Assembly: GCA_947561395.2 (NCBI GenBank)
Contig: OX387190.1
Span: 14,750,858 to 14,814,857 of the forward strand
From: Buxus sempervirens
Lineage: Eukaryota > Streptophyta > Magnoliopsida > Buxales > Buxaceae
DNA: 64,000 nt
Reading direction: 5' to 3'
Part shown: one piece after another, positions 35,925 to 46,762 of the stretch
Layout of the letters: each line of letters starts with the position of its first letter
Position numbering within the stretch: position 1 is the stretch's first letter
The notes under the pieces: model-generated
The model's database searches: none
Seen by the model: the letters and a program-made list of their open reading frames with translations, nothing else
Told to the model about the DNA's origin: nothing
Program-made: the position numbers and the translations under genes

Positions 35925-35942
35925 TGGCGACTCTGCTGGGGA
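35925..35942 (+). promoter_or_regulatory. Primer binding site of element O
   Basis: TGGCGACTCTGCTGGGGA starts 3 bp after the LTR end. This tRNA-Arg-type site is characteristic of Ogre/Tat retrotransposons. Confidence 0.85.
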
Positions 35943-38092
35943 TTTCTCAGCCCAGTCGGACCCTGGTTATCAAATGAGTCAACTTAGGAGGATATAGGCT
36001 AATTTAGGAAGTACTTTTTGTCCAACCTTAGTAAGGTATGGAACTCATGTAATTACATGATATTGGGGGATCCTGTCAAACGGACATGATAATCGCCTAA
36101 GGTAAGTGGTTTTTAACAGGGACCAATGTGACCCGCCCACTTACCTGGGGATCCACCCAGATCTTGTATTACATGCTGTTCTGCACTTTTACTATAAATG
36201 TGACATTAAGGAACCCTTCGTTGGCCCTTATCCGAAAATCGCCCGAATAGACACAGCACTTGGCTCCACTGCACATACAAGCACATCACTACACCGTGAA
36301 TGAATTTTTTAACTGCGTGGGGTGACATGCACGAGGGAGTCTGCATGGATGATCCGAACTGAATGCTGTCTGCACTCTGTGAATGCTCTTCTTAACCAAA
36401 ACCTAGATCTCTCTAGCAGCCACCCTTCTTCAAACGAGAAACTTACTTTTGGGATGGTATTAGCCCTACGCTCCCGTGGCTTGCCAGGGAAAGCAGGGTA
36501 AACCCATCTCCCCAGGTTTCTAGATTTCTTAGCGCCACTGGCTTCATGCTGTGGTATGCGAGGGGTCTAGTACTTGGCTCAGACCCTTGCAGGCAGATGC
36601 CTCGGGCTGGGTATCCTTCCCCACCTATGGATTCTGAAAAACCTTGATACTTTGGATATGAATGGATTTGAATTTGAATGTGAACGCGAATGCTGGAACA
36701 AAATAAAGGAAAAATCAATTTAAAACCCAAGAGTCCATCAGGGGCAACAACCCCGTCCTTTTGCATCAAACTGAGTGAGACCTAGACCATGGGCTGCCTT
36801 AGCCCTAATTTAGGAAACCAACCCAATTTGATCAGGGGTCTAACCCCAGATCCATGCATTTGAGTCCTGTAAACCGTGGGCCTCGACCCATTGAGTCCGT
36901 TGGAAGCACTCTAAGTCTTAGTTGGCCTTTTGAGCAGATGAGGGCTGGTCAGATCAGACAATCAGACAGAAATAGATCAGAACAGGGGCAGAAAAAACCC
37001 TAGATTTAGGATTTCAGCCCACCTGCCAAGAAGCAAACTTGTACCCTCCTTTTGGGTTCCCAACAACCCTAAAGGTGATTTTCTTTACAGAATTATTTTT
37101 GTAAATTTCGCCCTTGATGGCAAGTTGTAAATATCTTCACTTTGGTCCGACACCAAGAGCAGATGAAAGATAAAAGGCTGATCAGGACTTAGGAGTGCCT
37201 CCTTACACAAGTATATCTAGGAGTCGTGCCTTAACAGGCACCAACCCTTTTAGGACCATGCACATACCTGTTGGTTTTTTTTAGCATTTAACTTTCATTT
37301 TACCTGTGTATATATTTGATCTTGCGTTAAACATGTGCACTTCGAGATCATTTACACCAACCTGTTTAGTCGCATCATTTTCAAAAATGCACAAAAATTT
37401 TCTGGGCATGCATTGAGCCGGCTTTCGAAGCATTCATCAAAATGGCCTTCGGGCCTACATTGAATCGTCTCCATTAACATTGTCTTTTGCTATGCGCAGT
37501 AAAGCCGTCATTCGTGGTTATATTGAGCTAGCTATTTAGACATAAATCAAATCGCCCATCTTGCGGCGTAAATTCTCCATGCCATTCAGGTGCCATGGTG
37601 TGGATTGTCCAGAACATGTTTCCTGATTTGTTTACCATTGCACGTTTTCAAAGAAATTTTCAGTCGCCGCCCATTAAGGCACGGATATGATTTCCTGAGG
37701 TTTGCCCTCATAAAGCACGTGTTGCACGGTTTTGAAAACCATCAGACACGATATGATCTCCAGAGTCTCAATCTCTGAAAAATCAAATTGCAAGTTCTTT
37801 TAACATCACAATTGTCAAAAAGAACTTTTGATTGGCTAGTGTACTATCACACACTGTTCACAGTAATGTTTTGTCGAAATTGTGATTTTCATGCATAAAC
37901 CGCCTCGTATTTGTTTTCGCCCATCATGGCACCAGAGCACCACTCACGGTGTAAATAATCTCGTCACACACAACACCTTGTTCATAAGTTGAAAAGAAAC
38001 TGATCGAGATCTTTAATCAGCAGGTACAATTCAGGTACTTCACATTAAAAGCACTACCTAGAAAGCTGAATTTGCAATAAGAAAGGACTGTA
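35943..38092 (+). other. Leader of element O
   Basis: About 2.1 kb without a credible frame. Long leaders are usual in this group. Ogre elements may carry an extra ORF here, but none could be supported. Confidence 0.6.
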
Positions 38093-39472
38093 ATGGATTC
38101 TTCGGAGGCCTCAATTCCATCATCATCACAGCAAAGGGCTGAGGAACAGCCAATCACAATGGACTTAAGTCAACAAGTGACCGTGACACATGCCATGGGG
38201 ATTCAAATGCCAGAAATCCAGCAAGGGCAGCCATCTCAGCCAGCATTGATGACGGCACATCTGCCACCGCAGGACATTCCATTCCCACACCCGATAGCAG
38301 TACCAATCCATCCACCACCACAAGAATGGCCCGCGCCTGTCCAAACGAAACAAGACAAAATGGACTGGTACAGGACCCAACAAGTCCAGTTTGAAGAAAA
38401 GATGGCAGTGGTACAGGAAGAAAGCAAAGCAGAGCTAGCGGCCATGAGAGAGGAACTGAAACAGCTGCGACCTAGTACACTCCCAAGCGGGGCTACTCTG
38501 GAGAGCCTCTGTTTTTTCTCAGATATTCAGCTCCCACCCAAGTTTAAGTGTCCGGAGCTACACCAATTTGATGGCACTAGTTGCCCATTGAACCACCTCA
38601 GATCTTACTCGGCCGACATGTGCCAATACGTGAAAAATGAAAAGATCATGGTGCAGTTCTTCCAGAGATCTCTAACTGGGGCAGCATACTCATGGTTCCT
38701 CAGCCTGGATAAACAGAAGGTTAAGACATGGAATGACCTTGCCGCTGTGTTCATCCAGCAGTATCGCTTAAATAGCCAGATGGTTCAGACCAGAGCCGAA
38801 TTGCAGAAACTGTCAAAAAGGAATAGCGAGTCTGTAAGAGACTATGCTAAAAGGTGGATGGAACTGGCAAGCGTGGTACAACCCCCTCTCCTTGAACAAG
38901 AGCGGACTTCCTTGTTCATATCATCACTGGGGCAACCATACTTCACAATGCTGTTGGGACAGTGCACCGTAAATTTCGCCGACCTAATTATGGCGGCAGA
39001 CAGAATTGAAGATGCGATTAAAATGGAAAAGCTCGGAGGTCCCATGGTAGGCTTGTTGCGTGAAAACACCTCAAGACAAGAGGGTGATGACAACACAAGT
39101 GCAGTTCACCTTGTGCAACTTCCTGTGCCATTTCACATCCCTTCTTCAAAAAGTATGAGCCTCCCCTCCAATAACAATACAGCGGCTCACCTCAGAAGGC
39201 GTCTTACCAAAGAGGAGAGAAAGAACCAGGAATTCACCCCGCTTCCATATACGCTGGCTGAGTTGTTACCAAATCTCTTGAGGGAGGGACACCTGCAACT
39301 GGCAACGCCGAATCCCAAGGCGTCAAAAATGAGTGGCTATGATCCAAGCAAGAGCTGTGAATACCACATGGGCGTACAAGGCCATGATACTGATGGATGT
39401 TGGGGCCTTCGGCATGCTGTCCAAGACCTTCTTGAAGCTGGGGAACTCAAAATCGATCCCCTACCAAAATGA
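38093..39472 (+). CDS. gag: Gag protein of element O
   Basis: 459 residues, intact. It should form the retrotransposon particle that packages the RNA. Residues 1-95 are rich in Pro, Gln and His. A short coiled-coil-like stretch (about 100-135) contains EEKMAVVQEESKAELAAMRE. The capsid-type gag domain (about 150-300) reads FKCPELHQFDGTSCPLNHLR, then MVQFFQRSLTGAAYSWFLSL, then WNDLAAVFIQQYRLN and RDYAKRWMELA. The C-terminal part (about 385-455) has FTPLPYTLAELLPNLLREGH and a CHHC knuckle-like CEYHMGVQGHDTDGC. The stop lies at the edge of an A-rich run. This type of gag belongs to Tat/Ogre elements. Confidence 0.9.
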   Translation: MDSSEASIPSSSQQRAEEQPITMDLSQQVTVTHAMGIQMPEIQQGQPSQPALMTAHLPPQDIPFPHPIAVPIHPPPQEWPAPVQTKQDKMDWYRTQQVQFEEKMAVVQEESKAELAAMREELKQLRPSTLPSGATLESLCFFSDIQLPPKFKCPELHQFDGTSCPLNHLRSYSADMCQYVKNEKIMVQFFQRSLTGAAYSWFLSLDKQKVKTWNDLAAVFIQQYRLNSQMVQTRAELQKLSKRNSESVRDYAKRWMELASVVQPPLLEQERTSLFISSLGQPYFTMLLGQCTVNFADLIMAADRIEDAIKMEKLGGPMVGLLRENTSRQEGDDNTSAVHLVQLPVPFHIPSSKSMSLPSNNNTAAHLRRRLTKEERKNQEFTPLPYTLAELLPNLLREGHLQLATPNPKASKMSGYDPSKSCEYHMGVQGHDTDGCWGLRHAVQDLLEAGELKIDPLPK

Positions 39473-39575
39473 AAAAATGAAAAAAAATTGAAAAAAAAAA
39501 AATGAAAAAAAATTGAAAAAAAAAAAAATGAAAAAATGAAAAAAATGAAAAAAAAGAAGAAAAAAAAAAAAAATC
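39473..39575. repeat. A-rich run after gag
   Basis: About 100 bp of GAAAAAATG-like units separate the gag stop from the second ORF. Confidence 0.85.
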
Positions 39576-39619
39576 ATCTCTATGCAGCCTAGCATTTCAT
39601 GGATTCTGCTTTCTGATGC

Positions 39620-40373
39620 TTGTTTCTTCTGGCAGGAACCCCTTCGGTAATCAAAATGGACCACACCTCAGAGACAAGTCATGATGCGGCCCAACAAATA
39701 TCCAGCATAGTGGCCTCTCTATGGAGCCTACTACGAATGATAACAATCAGAGAAGAAACATGGAACAAATGCTGGGAAGCATTAGGAGAAGAAAATCTTG
39801 AATTGCGATCTCGAGTAAGAGACCTTGAAGGAGAAATCAAGAGAATGAAAGGAAAGATACCCCTGAACAGTCAAGAAGTGTGCCGCCCACTAACCATAGT
39901 AGGTGGTCAACTACTAAAAGAAAAAAGGGAAAGCTGTAGCAGCAAATTTTCCTCAAGTTATGAAAAATCCTTCAAACAACCCCTCAAGGAGAACAAAAGA
40001 GGAAGCAGAGGCCAGAATGAAGAGAGTTTTCACCCCTTTACCATATGCACCGGTAGAATTGCTTCCAACACTATTGAAGGAGGGGTATGTGCAGATTAAG
40101 CCCCCGAACCCCCGAATGATTCGGTCCAGAAACTACAACGCTGCAAAACGATGTGAGTACCATTCTGGTGCTCCAGGACACCACACAAACCGGTGTTGGG
40201 ATCTGAGGCATGACATTCAAGATCTGATCGATCAAGGATTCTTGAAGGAATTGCTTGAGAAACCAGGGTCTGACATCTCTGACAAGTTAGCACAGGTCCG
40301 AATATCTGAATCAACCATCTTCCCACAGAAGAGAGGAGATGATGCGAAAAAGGAGGATGAGGAAAGCACCTGA
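39620..40373 (+). CDS. Second gag-like ORF pair of element O
   Basis: Two frames overlap. The first (39620-40099, likely start at 39656) has a coiled-coil-like EENLELRSRVRDLEGEIKRM stretch. The second (39960-40373) has FTPLPYAPVELLPTLLKEGY and CEYHSGAPGHHTNRC followed by WDLRHDIQDLIDQGFLKE. This repeats the C-terminal module of the main gag. The second ATG overlaps a TGA in its own frame as ATGA. Either one ancestral ORF was broken by a frameshift, or the two frames are linked by frameshifting or re-initiation. It is probably a diverged duplicate of the gag C-terminus; no pol domain is present. Confidence 0.6.
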
Positions 40374-40760
40374 AAGCTTCCTGCCACGACAGGCAACTAA
40401 ATTCCAAGAATGCTGATTTGCATCAGCCACCTTTTTGCATAATTTGCTACTTTGCTTTTGTTTAAGCTTTATTTAATTGCAGAACTTGATAACATGCTTC
40501 TTTTTTGCAAGCTAATGAAATCTTTTGGGAAATCGCCAAAGTGTTGAACCACACCAAGGCATGACTGTGATCTCAGGACAAACCTGAACAATCAAATTTG
40601 AAGAATGGAATGTGCCAGACAGCACAAGCTGTGCGGGTTTCAACATAGCCAAAGGATCCCCCACCAGCACCACATTTGAACCCTACCCTGCCAAGCAGTG
40701 GGGTGAGCTGAAAAGAAAAGAAATGAGAGAAAAAGGGCAAGGTGCCCATACCAGTTAAGG
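40374..40760 (+). other. Interior of element O before the nested solo LTR
   Basis: No coding region was recognised. Pol would be expected here in an autonomous Tat element but is absent. Confidence 0.6.
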
Positions 40761-40765
40761 GTCAC

Positions 40766-43179
40766 TGTGCGCACCTGAACCTGGCCTAGATCGCACACCG
40801 GGCGCACCTTTGATGCGTGCCTCGGGATTTTCGGAGTCGCCACTGCCTGAGAGTGCAGGCAGACACGGTTTTGCCCTAATCGGGTCTAAGTCTGGTCTGC
40901 GGCTTTTCAGAGTTCTAGCTAAGTCCTCGGTTACGATCCGGGGAAGTCCTAAAGACACCCCGGTCCGCCCCGTCGGTTTGACGGGTCCCTCGGGTCTCCC
41001 TGGTTTTTGAGTCAATTTCACCCTTCCTAGACCAGCATGCTGCTTATTGGGTCTGACGGGGCCCGTTGGAGGTGTGGGTCCCTTTTTATTTGATTTTATC
41101 TTTTTTATTTAAGTGAAGTGGGTCGGACCCGGGTCCCGTTGGAAGACCCGTGGATTGCCATGGTTGGGCCTTGGGCCCAGTTGGGTTATTGGGTAACCCA
41201 TTTGGCTATTTTGTTAAATTTTATGTATTTACAATTTTAGTTTAGGCTTAGTGGGCTTGGAATGGGCCCATTAGCCTGAGTCAAAGGGCCGGGGCCTGTT
41301 TACTGAAAACAGGCCTGGTATGGGCCGGTCTGAGATGGGCCCCACAAGTGGGCCAAAAGGGGTCTTAATGGGCCTATCTAGGCCCAAAGTCCAAAATAGG
41401 CTTAAGATAGCCCAAATGGTTTAAGGGAGCGGTTCGAACCGGTTTAGACCGGATCAGGTCCAACCGAACCAAGAAATCACACTTTTCTTCATTTTTACAT
41501 TTTGCCCGTGTTTGCTCTACGGTCCAGCCTGCCCGTGAATGGATTCCGGTCCCTTCTGCCCGTAAATTGGACACGGTCCAGGCTGGACCGGCCTGAGTAT
41601 ACGGGCACAACCTGTTTTGCACTTTTGCTGCCGATTTCAATCTGGATCTGTTCCGTGGCTCTGCTGGGTCTTCTGGTAACCTTCACCGAGCTTCTGCCTT
41701 CATTACAGGTTCCACATTTCCTTCATTTGGCTCATAAAGCCACTTTCTTCCGTCTTCTGTTCTTCTTAAAATGACCAGTCCTCCTTTTGGTTATTAGTAA
41801 CCAAATTCCAGCATGAAAGAGGGAGTTTACAGGGGAAAGTTTAAGGAGAACAAACTCCTCTTTGTATTTGCAAACACCATTAATCAAAATATTGGATTTC
41901 TAGTGTTCTTTGAACCCATCCCTTATTTTATGGAATATGGCTCATTTGTGTAGAGGATTCCATCAAAACCAGACAATTTGATTAGTAATCATGTATTAAA
42001 AAGGAATTTGAAAATCACTCAAATGAAGGAATTCATATGTACATTCAAAGAGAAGAGTTATTAAGACCATTACCACACTTATAAGCCTAGATTCGTGATG
42101 TTTGGATTTTCTGAGAAATCCGGCAGCGCTTCCGCGTCCTCCCAAATATTTCAAAGTGGATGAAAAAGGGTTTGGTTGGGTGATGGTTTTGAAAGTTAAA
42201 CTAAAGAGGATGTTTGCATGATGTTAGCATGATCCAACTAACCTAAGGGTAGTTTAGGAATAAGAAAGGGTTTGGGTATTGGAGTGACGGCATGAGGGCA
42301 GCATTTGGTCGAGGCAATCTGCAGGAGGACAAGGGAGGTGGCCAGGAGAGAGGCTTGTCCAAATGAAGGGGGGTGGCCTCTCTATTTATAGGCAAAAATC
42401 CCGTGCCCGTATTTAAACTACGGGCGTACCCTGCCCGTAATTCCACTACGGGCGGCCTTGCCCGTAATTCAAATACGGGCAAAAACGAATATTTGAAATT
42501 ATCGCAGATTCGGCCGTACGGGACGCGTGTTCCGCCGTACGGCGACGCGTGTCTTGCTACTAGAAGCGTGCCCGTACTTTAAATACGGGCACGCCCTGCC
42601 CGTAATGTAAATACGGTCCCGCACGTTTTAAAAATGTGTGGATTTCAAACCTTTATTCAATTTGGCTTATTGCAGGATTTTTATCCGATTTTTCGATTAT
42701 TTTATTAAAAAAGCGAGATTCTCTTTATTAAAATATTATTAAACACATTTATCTTATTTATTTTATTGGTTTAGTCCATTTTTGCTGCCTTTTTGCCACA
42801 TGGGCAGTTTTTCCTGAAACTTCAACTGCTCATAACTTCTTCGTCCGGTGTCCGATTTCAACAAACTTAGTGTCGTTGGAATCAACTCGGAACCACCTAT
42901 CCATTGGGATCAAGTTTGGCAGCTGAATTGGGGTCGAGCAAAAAGTCAACTTTTTGCTTTCTGGAAATTTGACCGGGCCATATTTTTCTCACCTGGACTC
43001 CGATTCCAGCAAATTCAGTTGCGTGGGAACCGTGTCGAACTGCTTTTTCCAATGATATGAAGTTTGATGGCCAAATTTACTTGAATCAAAAAGTCAATTT
43101 TTGACCCCCTCAGGGTTTGACTTTTAGTTTGACTTTTCACTTTTCTTTATTTTGGGGGTGCAAAAATCAGGTGCTAACA
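40766..43179 (-). mobile_element. Reversed solo LTR of family O inside element O
   Basis: Reading the minus strand it runs from TGTTAGCACCTG (43179) to GGTGCGCACA (40766), 2414 bp, with perfect GTCAC repeats at 40761-40765 and 43180-43184. It differs from the flanking LTRs at many positions, for example near 40814-40830 and 41045-41085, so it is older than this insertion of O. Its word clusters lie at 42395-42615 and 41510-41605. Confidence 0.92.
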
Positions 43180-43184
43180 GTCAC

Positions 43185-44740
43185 TGACATGATCCCGGAT
43201 CAATGATCCCAATGACATGATGAAAGGCCATTTTTGACTAAAATACTTCAAACAAATTCCGCTAGTCAGACATGATTGAGCTTGATCGTCTCATTTCTAA
43301 CCCATGTTATGTCTAGCCACCCCAAACTGGGGCAAAGTCAAAAATAAAAATGAATAAAGATGAAAGTGGTTCTTGAGCCAGTTAATTGTACAAGGACAAG
43401 TAAGTGTTACATTCTCTGTAAAAGGATGAAAGGCCATCCTTGATTTTCTCCCAAAAATCATCTGACACAAGATGAAACCCTAGCAAAACACTTTGAGCCT
43501 AACAATCTCTTCATTAACCCTACCATGTCCTGTCTTCAAAACTGGGGCACGAAGCTTCATGAAAGTGGAGACACGAGAAAGACCAAGGTGAAGAAAGGTA
43601 AAGCGAAAAGCACCCTAAGAACAAAAGAACAGAAAGAAATGGAAAAACCCCAGAAAACAAGAATGTGAAGAAAGAACTGGGGTAATTCCTTTTGAGAAAA
43701 GAGAAGAAAGAAAAAGAAAAAGAAAAAAACAAAAGAAAAACAAAAACTGGGGCAAACCCCAAAAGCAAAAGTCAAGGATTGGGGCAAAGAACCCAAGAAA
43801 GGAAAGGAAAGAAAAGAACAAAGATGGAAAAAAGATAAAGAAGCTACACAAAGCTGAAGGGACAAGAGATGAAGCAAGCCCTAAGTGGACAGGATATGGC
43901 TCTTACCTTACTCACAAATTTTGAGCCTTTATGTCATTTCTTCTGAACTCATAAACCCAGCCTACGTTTCGTCCTGTTATGAAGTCCTTTCTGATTACAG
44001 AGTCCTTTCTGATTACAGAGAATGTGACACTAACTCCCAGACAAACTGGCAATGACAGAATCAAAGGAACAAAAGAACTTTGGCTAGACATAATGGTCAC
44101 CCATAGAATGAAGTTATATAGGATTTGGGCTTATTTATCCTTCATTTCTAAACACTGGAACCAAAGCCTACATTTTGTCCTACTAATAAGTCCTCTCTGA
44201 TCGTTGGATCATGATTCGTGAAAATTGACAGGCCCCTCAGACTGGGGCAATGCACCGAACCTGAATAAGGGAACCAAATGAGAGAAAAACCATTTCAAAG
44301 CCCCAACTAAGGGTGGGAAAAAGGAAAAATGAGAGTGAAAATCAAAAGAACTGGTGAAGGGCAGTGCCAAAGAAACCCTACTCAACCAGGACAACTCCCC
44401 TCATTTCAATCTGGGGCATGCCATTGAAGGCAGAAATGTTGATACCCTTGCAGGGAGTGCCGGGAGGCACAATTTCATAAGTCTAAATGGGAGTGTCAGG
44501 TGACTGACCCAAAGATTACTGGTCTTGTTATGGACCCACTTTGAAAAGAAGAAATTCCAAACATTTTGGTGGATTTTCAAAAGATTTTAAATGGCATGGA
44601 TTTTGCACATAATTTTGATGGTAAACAAATTCTGATTAACTAAATTTCACTTGAACTTTTGCAGGTACCAACAAAATTGGAAACAAAAAGACAAAGATAT
44701 CCCAGCACATTCCACGTGTTGGAAAGAAACTGAATGACAC
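43185..44740 (+). other. 3' non-coding region of element O, CTGGGGCA-rich
   Basis: Purine-rich sequence with at least seven ACTGGGGCA-like phrases (for example 43326, 43541, 43746, 44236, 44411). A near-duplicate phrase, CCTTTCTGATTACAGAG, occurs at 43985 and 44006. The long low-complexity minus-strand frames at 43520-43877 are shadows of A-rich DNA. Confidence 0.55.
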
Positions 44741-44815
44741 AAAAGAGTGTCCCTTAAGGAGCAAGGCGTCTCCCTACCTAGATAGAGCAAGATGTCCCCG
44801 AAAAATTGAAAATAG

Positions 44816-45200
44816 GAAGGAGCAAGGTGCCTCCAAAATTAAATACTAAAAGGAGCAAGGCGACTCCAAAAGAGAGCAAGGCGTCTCTCAATATCAAAAG
44901 GGCAAGGCGTCCCTGGAGCAAGGCGTCTCCGAAACTAAAAGGGCAAGGCGTCCCTGGAGCAAGGCGACTCCAAAATAAAAAGGGCAAGGCGTCCCTGGAG
45001 CAAGGCGACTCCAAAATTAAAAGGGCAAGGCGTCCCTGGAGCAAAGCGACTCCAAAACCAAAAAGGGCAACCCCAAATTAATGGAGCCAGTATATCCTAA
45101 AATTGAAGACATAAAGAACAAGGCGCTTCCTAGCCACAAAAGGCAAGGCGTGTCTCAAAAAGCAAGGCATCCCTGGAACCAGGCGACCCCAAATTAATGG
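44816..45200. repeat. Degenerate GCAAGGCG repeats, first part
   Basis: GCAAGGCGTCCCTGGAGC and GCAAGGCGACTCC units of 35-45 bp alternate. They grade into the regular array that follows. Confidence 0.8.
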
Positions 45201-45230
45201 ACTCAGTAACTCCTAAATCTAAAATCTCTA

Positions 45231-45945
45231 AGGAGCAAGGCGACTCCCACATTTGAAATCCTTAAGGAGCAAGGCGACTCCCACATTTGAAAATCTCTAA
45301 GGAGCAAGGCGACTCCCACATTTGAAATCCTTAAGGAGCAAGGTGACTCCCACATTTGAAAATTTCTAAGGAGCAAGGCGACTCCCACATCTGAAATCTC
45401 TAAGGAGCAAGGTGACTCCCACATTTGAAATCTCTAAGGAGCAAGGCGACTCCCACATTTGAAATCCTTAAGGAGCAAGGCGACTCCCACATTTGAAAAT
45501 CTCTAAGGAGCAAGGCGACTCCCACATTTGAAATCCATAAGGAGCAAGGCGACTCCCACATTTGAAATTTCTAAGGAGCAAGGCGACTCCCACATTTGAA
45601 AACCTCTAAGGAGCAAGGCGACTCCCACATTTGAAATCCATAAGGAGCAAGGCGACTCCCAAATTTTAAATCCATAAGGAGCAAGGCGACTCCCACATTT
45701 GAAAATCTCTAAGGAGCAGGGCGACTCCCACATTTGAAAATCTCTAAGGAGCAAGGCGACTCCCACATTTGAAATCCATAAGGAGCAAGGCGACTCCCAC
45801 ATTTGAAGTCCATAAGGAGCAAGGCGACTCCCACATTTGAAATCCATAAGGAGCAAGGCGACTCCCACATTTGAAATTTCTAAGGAGCAAGGCGACTCCC
45901 ACATTTGAAACCTCTAAGGAGCAAGGCGACTCCCACCATTTGAAT
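45231..45945. repeat. Tandem array of 34-35 bp units in the 3' region of O
   Basis: About 20 head-to-tail copies of GGAGCAAGGCGACTCCCACA plus an ATTTGAAATC-type spacer of 14-15 bp. Units differ by a few bases and by one A. Because 34-35 is not a multiple of three throughout, the frames reading MWESPCSL are artefacts. Tandem arrays in this position are known for Tat/Ogre 3' regions. Confidence 0.92.
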
Positions 45946-46379
45946 GAAAGCTGTCTCCTACTTCTGAATGACATGTAAATATGTCCCTCAAGAAGCAGAA
46001 TGTCTCCCGAGATTGAAGAACAAGATTGAACAAAATAACAAAAGAATCGGTGGTGAAGGACAGGGTGTACGTAGGGAGCAAAGCGTCTCCGTAAAGTGGA
46101 ACAGGATCTCCCCATTCCTAAAAAGACAGAGAATCAAGACTGAAGAACAAGGTGTCCATAAGAAGCAAGGTGCCTCCACGAAGAAAGAGGCTGGCAAGGA
46201 AGAAACAACAGAAAAAGGAGAAAAGCAATAATGGGCAAATTCGCCCCCTCTTGTAAATTTTAATTTCCCACTTTTGTAAATAGTATAGGCTAGAGTAGGT
46301 GTGTGGTCTCCGAGATGATGGATAGCAGCGCGAAAGCTTCCTCCCGTCATGCACTCCCAAACCCATACCCTGGCCTCTC

Positions 46380-46383
<4 letters not shown>
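45946..46383 (+). other. 3' non-coding region of element O after the array
   Basis: Continues with isolated GCAAGGTG and GGAGCAAAGCG phrases, which suggests the array once reached further. No gene was recognised. Confidence 0.5.

Positions 46384-46424
<41 letters not shown>
46384..46424. repeat. Run of 41 A
   Basis: An uninterrupted A run inside the element, about 340 bp before the 3' LTR. It makes a Lys or Phe run in the translated frames. Confidence 0.9.
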
Positions 46425-46426
<2 letters not shown>

Positions 46427-46748
46427 GAAGTCACTAAAAGCTTTAAAGGAACAAACAAAAGGAAAAGAACGTTGTTAAGTGCCTTGTATCAACGCCGAAA
46501 CAGGCTGATGAGCTCAGATTTAACTCTATCCCTTTTTAAAAACAGAAAACTAAGGAACACCCCTATTCAAACCCGAAAGAGGGTATAGGGATTCCCAAAA
46601 TCAGGAAGTGATGCCAGACATCTGACACTTCCCTTTCACTAAAAAACAAATTCAATGATTGAGCTCGTCGACCATGTCGACAAAAATGCAAGGTGCAAAA
46701 ATAAGGTTCTTTTTCTTCTTTGCCGTTCATCCCCCAAGGTGACTCCAG

Positions 46749-46762
46749 CAAAGAGGGGCAGC
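46749..46762 (+). promoter_or_regulatory. Polypurine tract of element O
   Basis: CAAAGAGGGGCAGC directly precedes the 3' LTR, the same form as at 20945-20959. Confidence 0.8.

Noticed and set aside
35666..35977. Overlapping frames on both strands at the end of the O LTR (also at 48934 and 40755)
   Set aside because: Present in all three LTR copies in GC-rich DNA and running over the LTR edge; no start context or domain.
43520..43877. Hydrophobic Phe/Leu/Ser-rich frames on the minus strand
   Set aside because: They are shadows of A- and G-rich plus-strand DNA in the 3' region of element O.
45231..45945. Regular 34-35 bp repeats resembling a CRISPR array
   Set aside because: The intervals are not unique spacers but parts of the repeat itself, no cas genes exist, and it lies inside a plant retrotransposon.
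45203..46115. Long minus-strand frames reading MWESPCSL repeats
   Set aside because: They are translations of the tandem array. Unit length is not a multiple of three, and copies shift frame.
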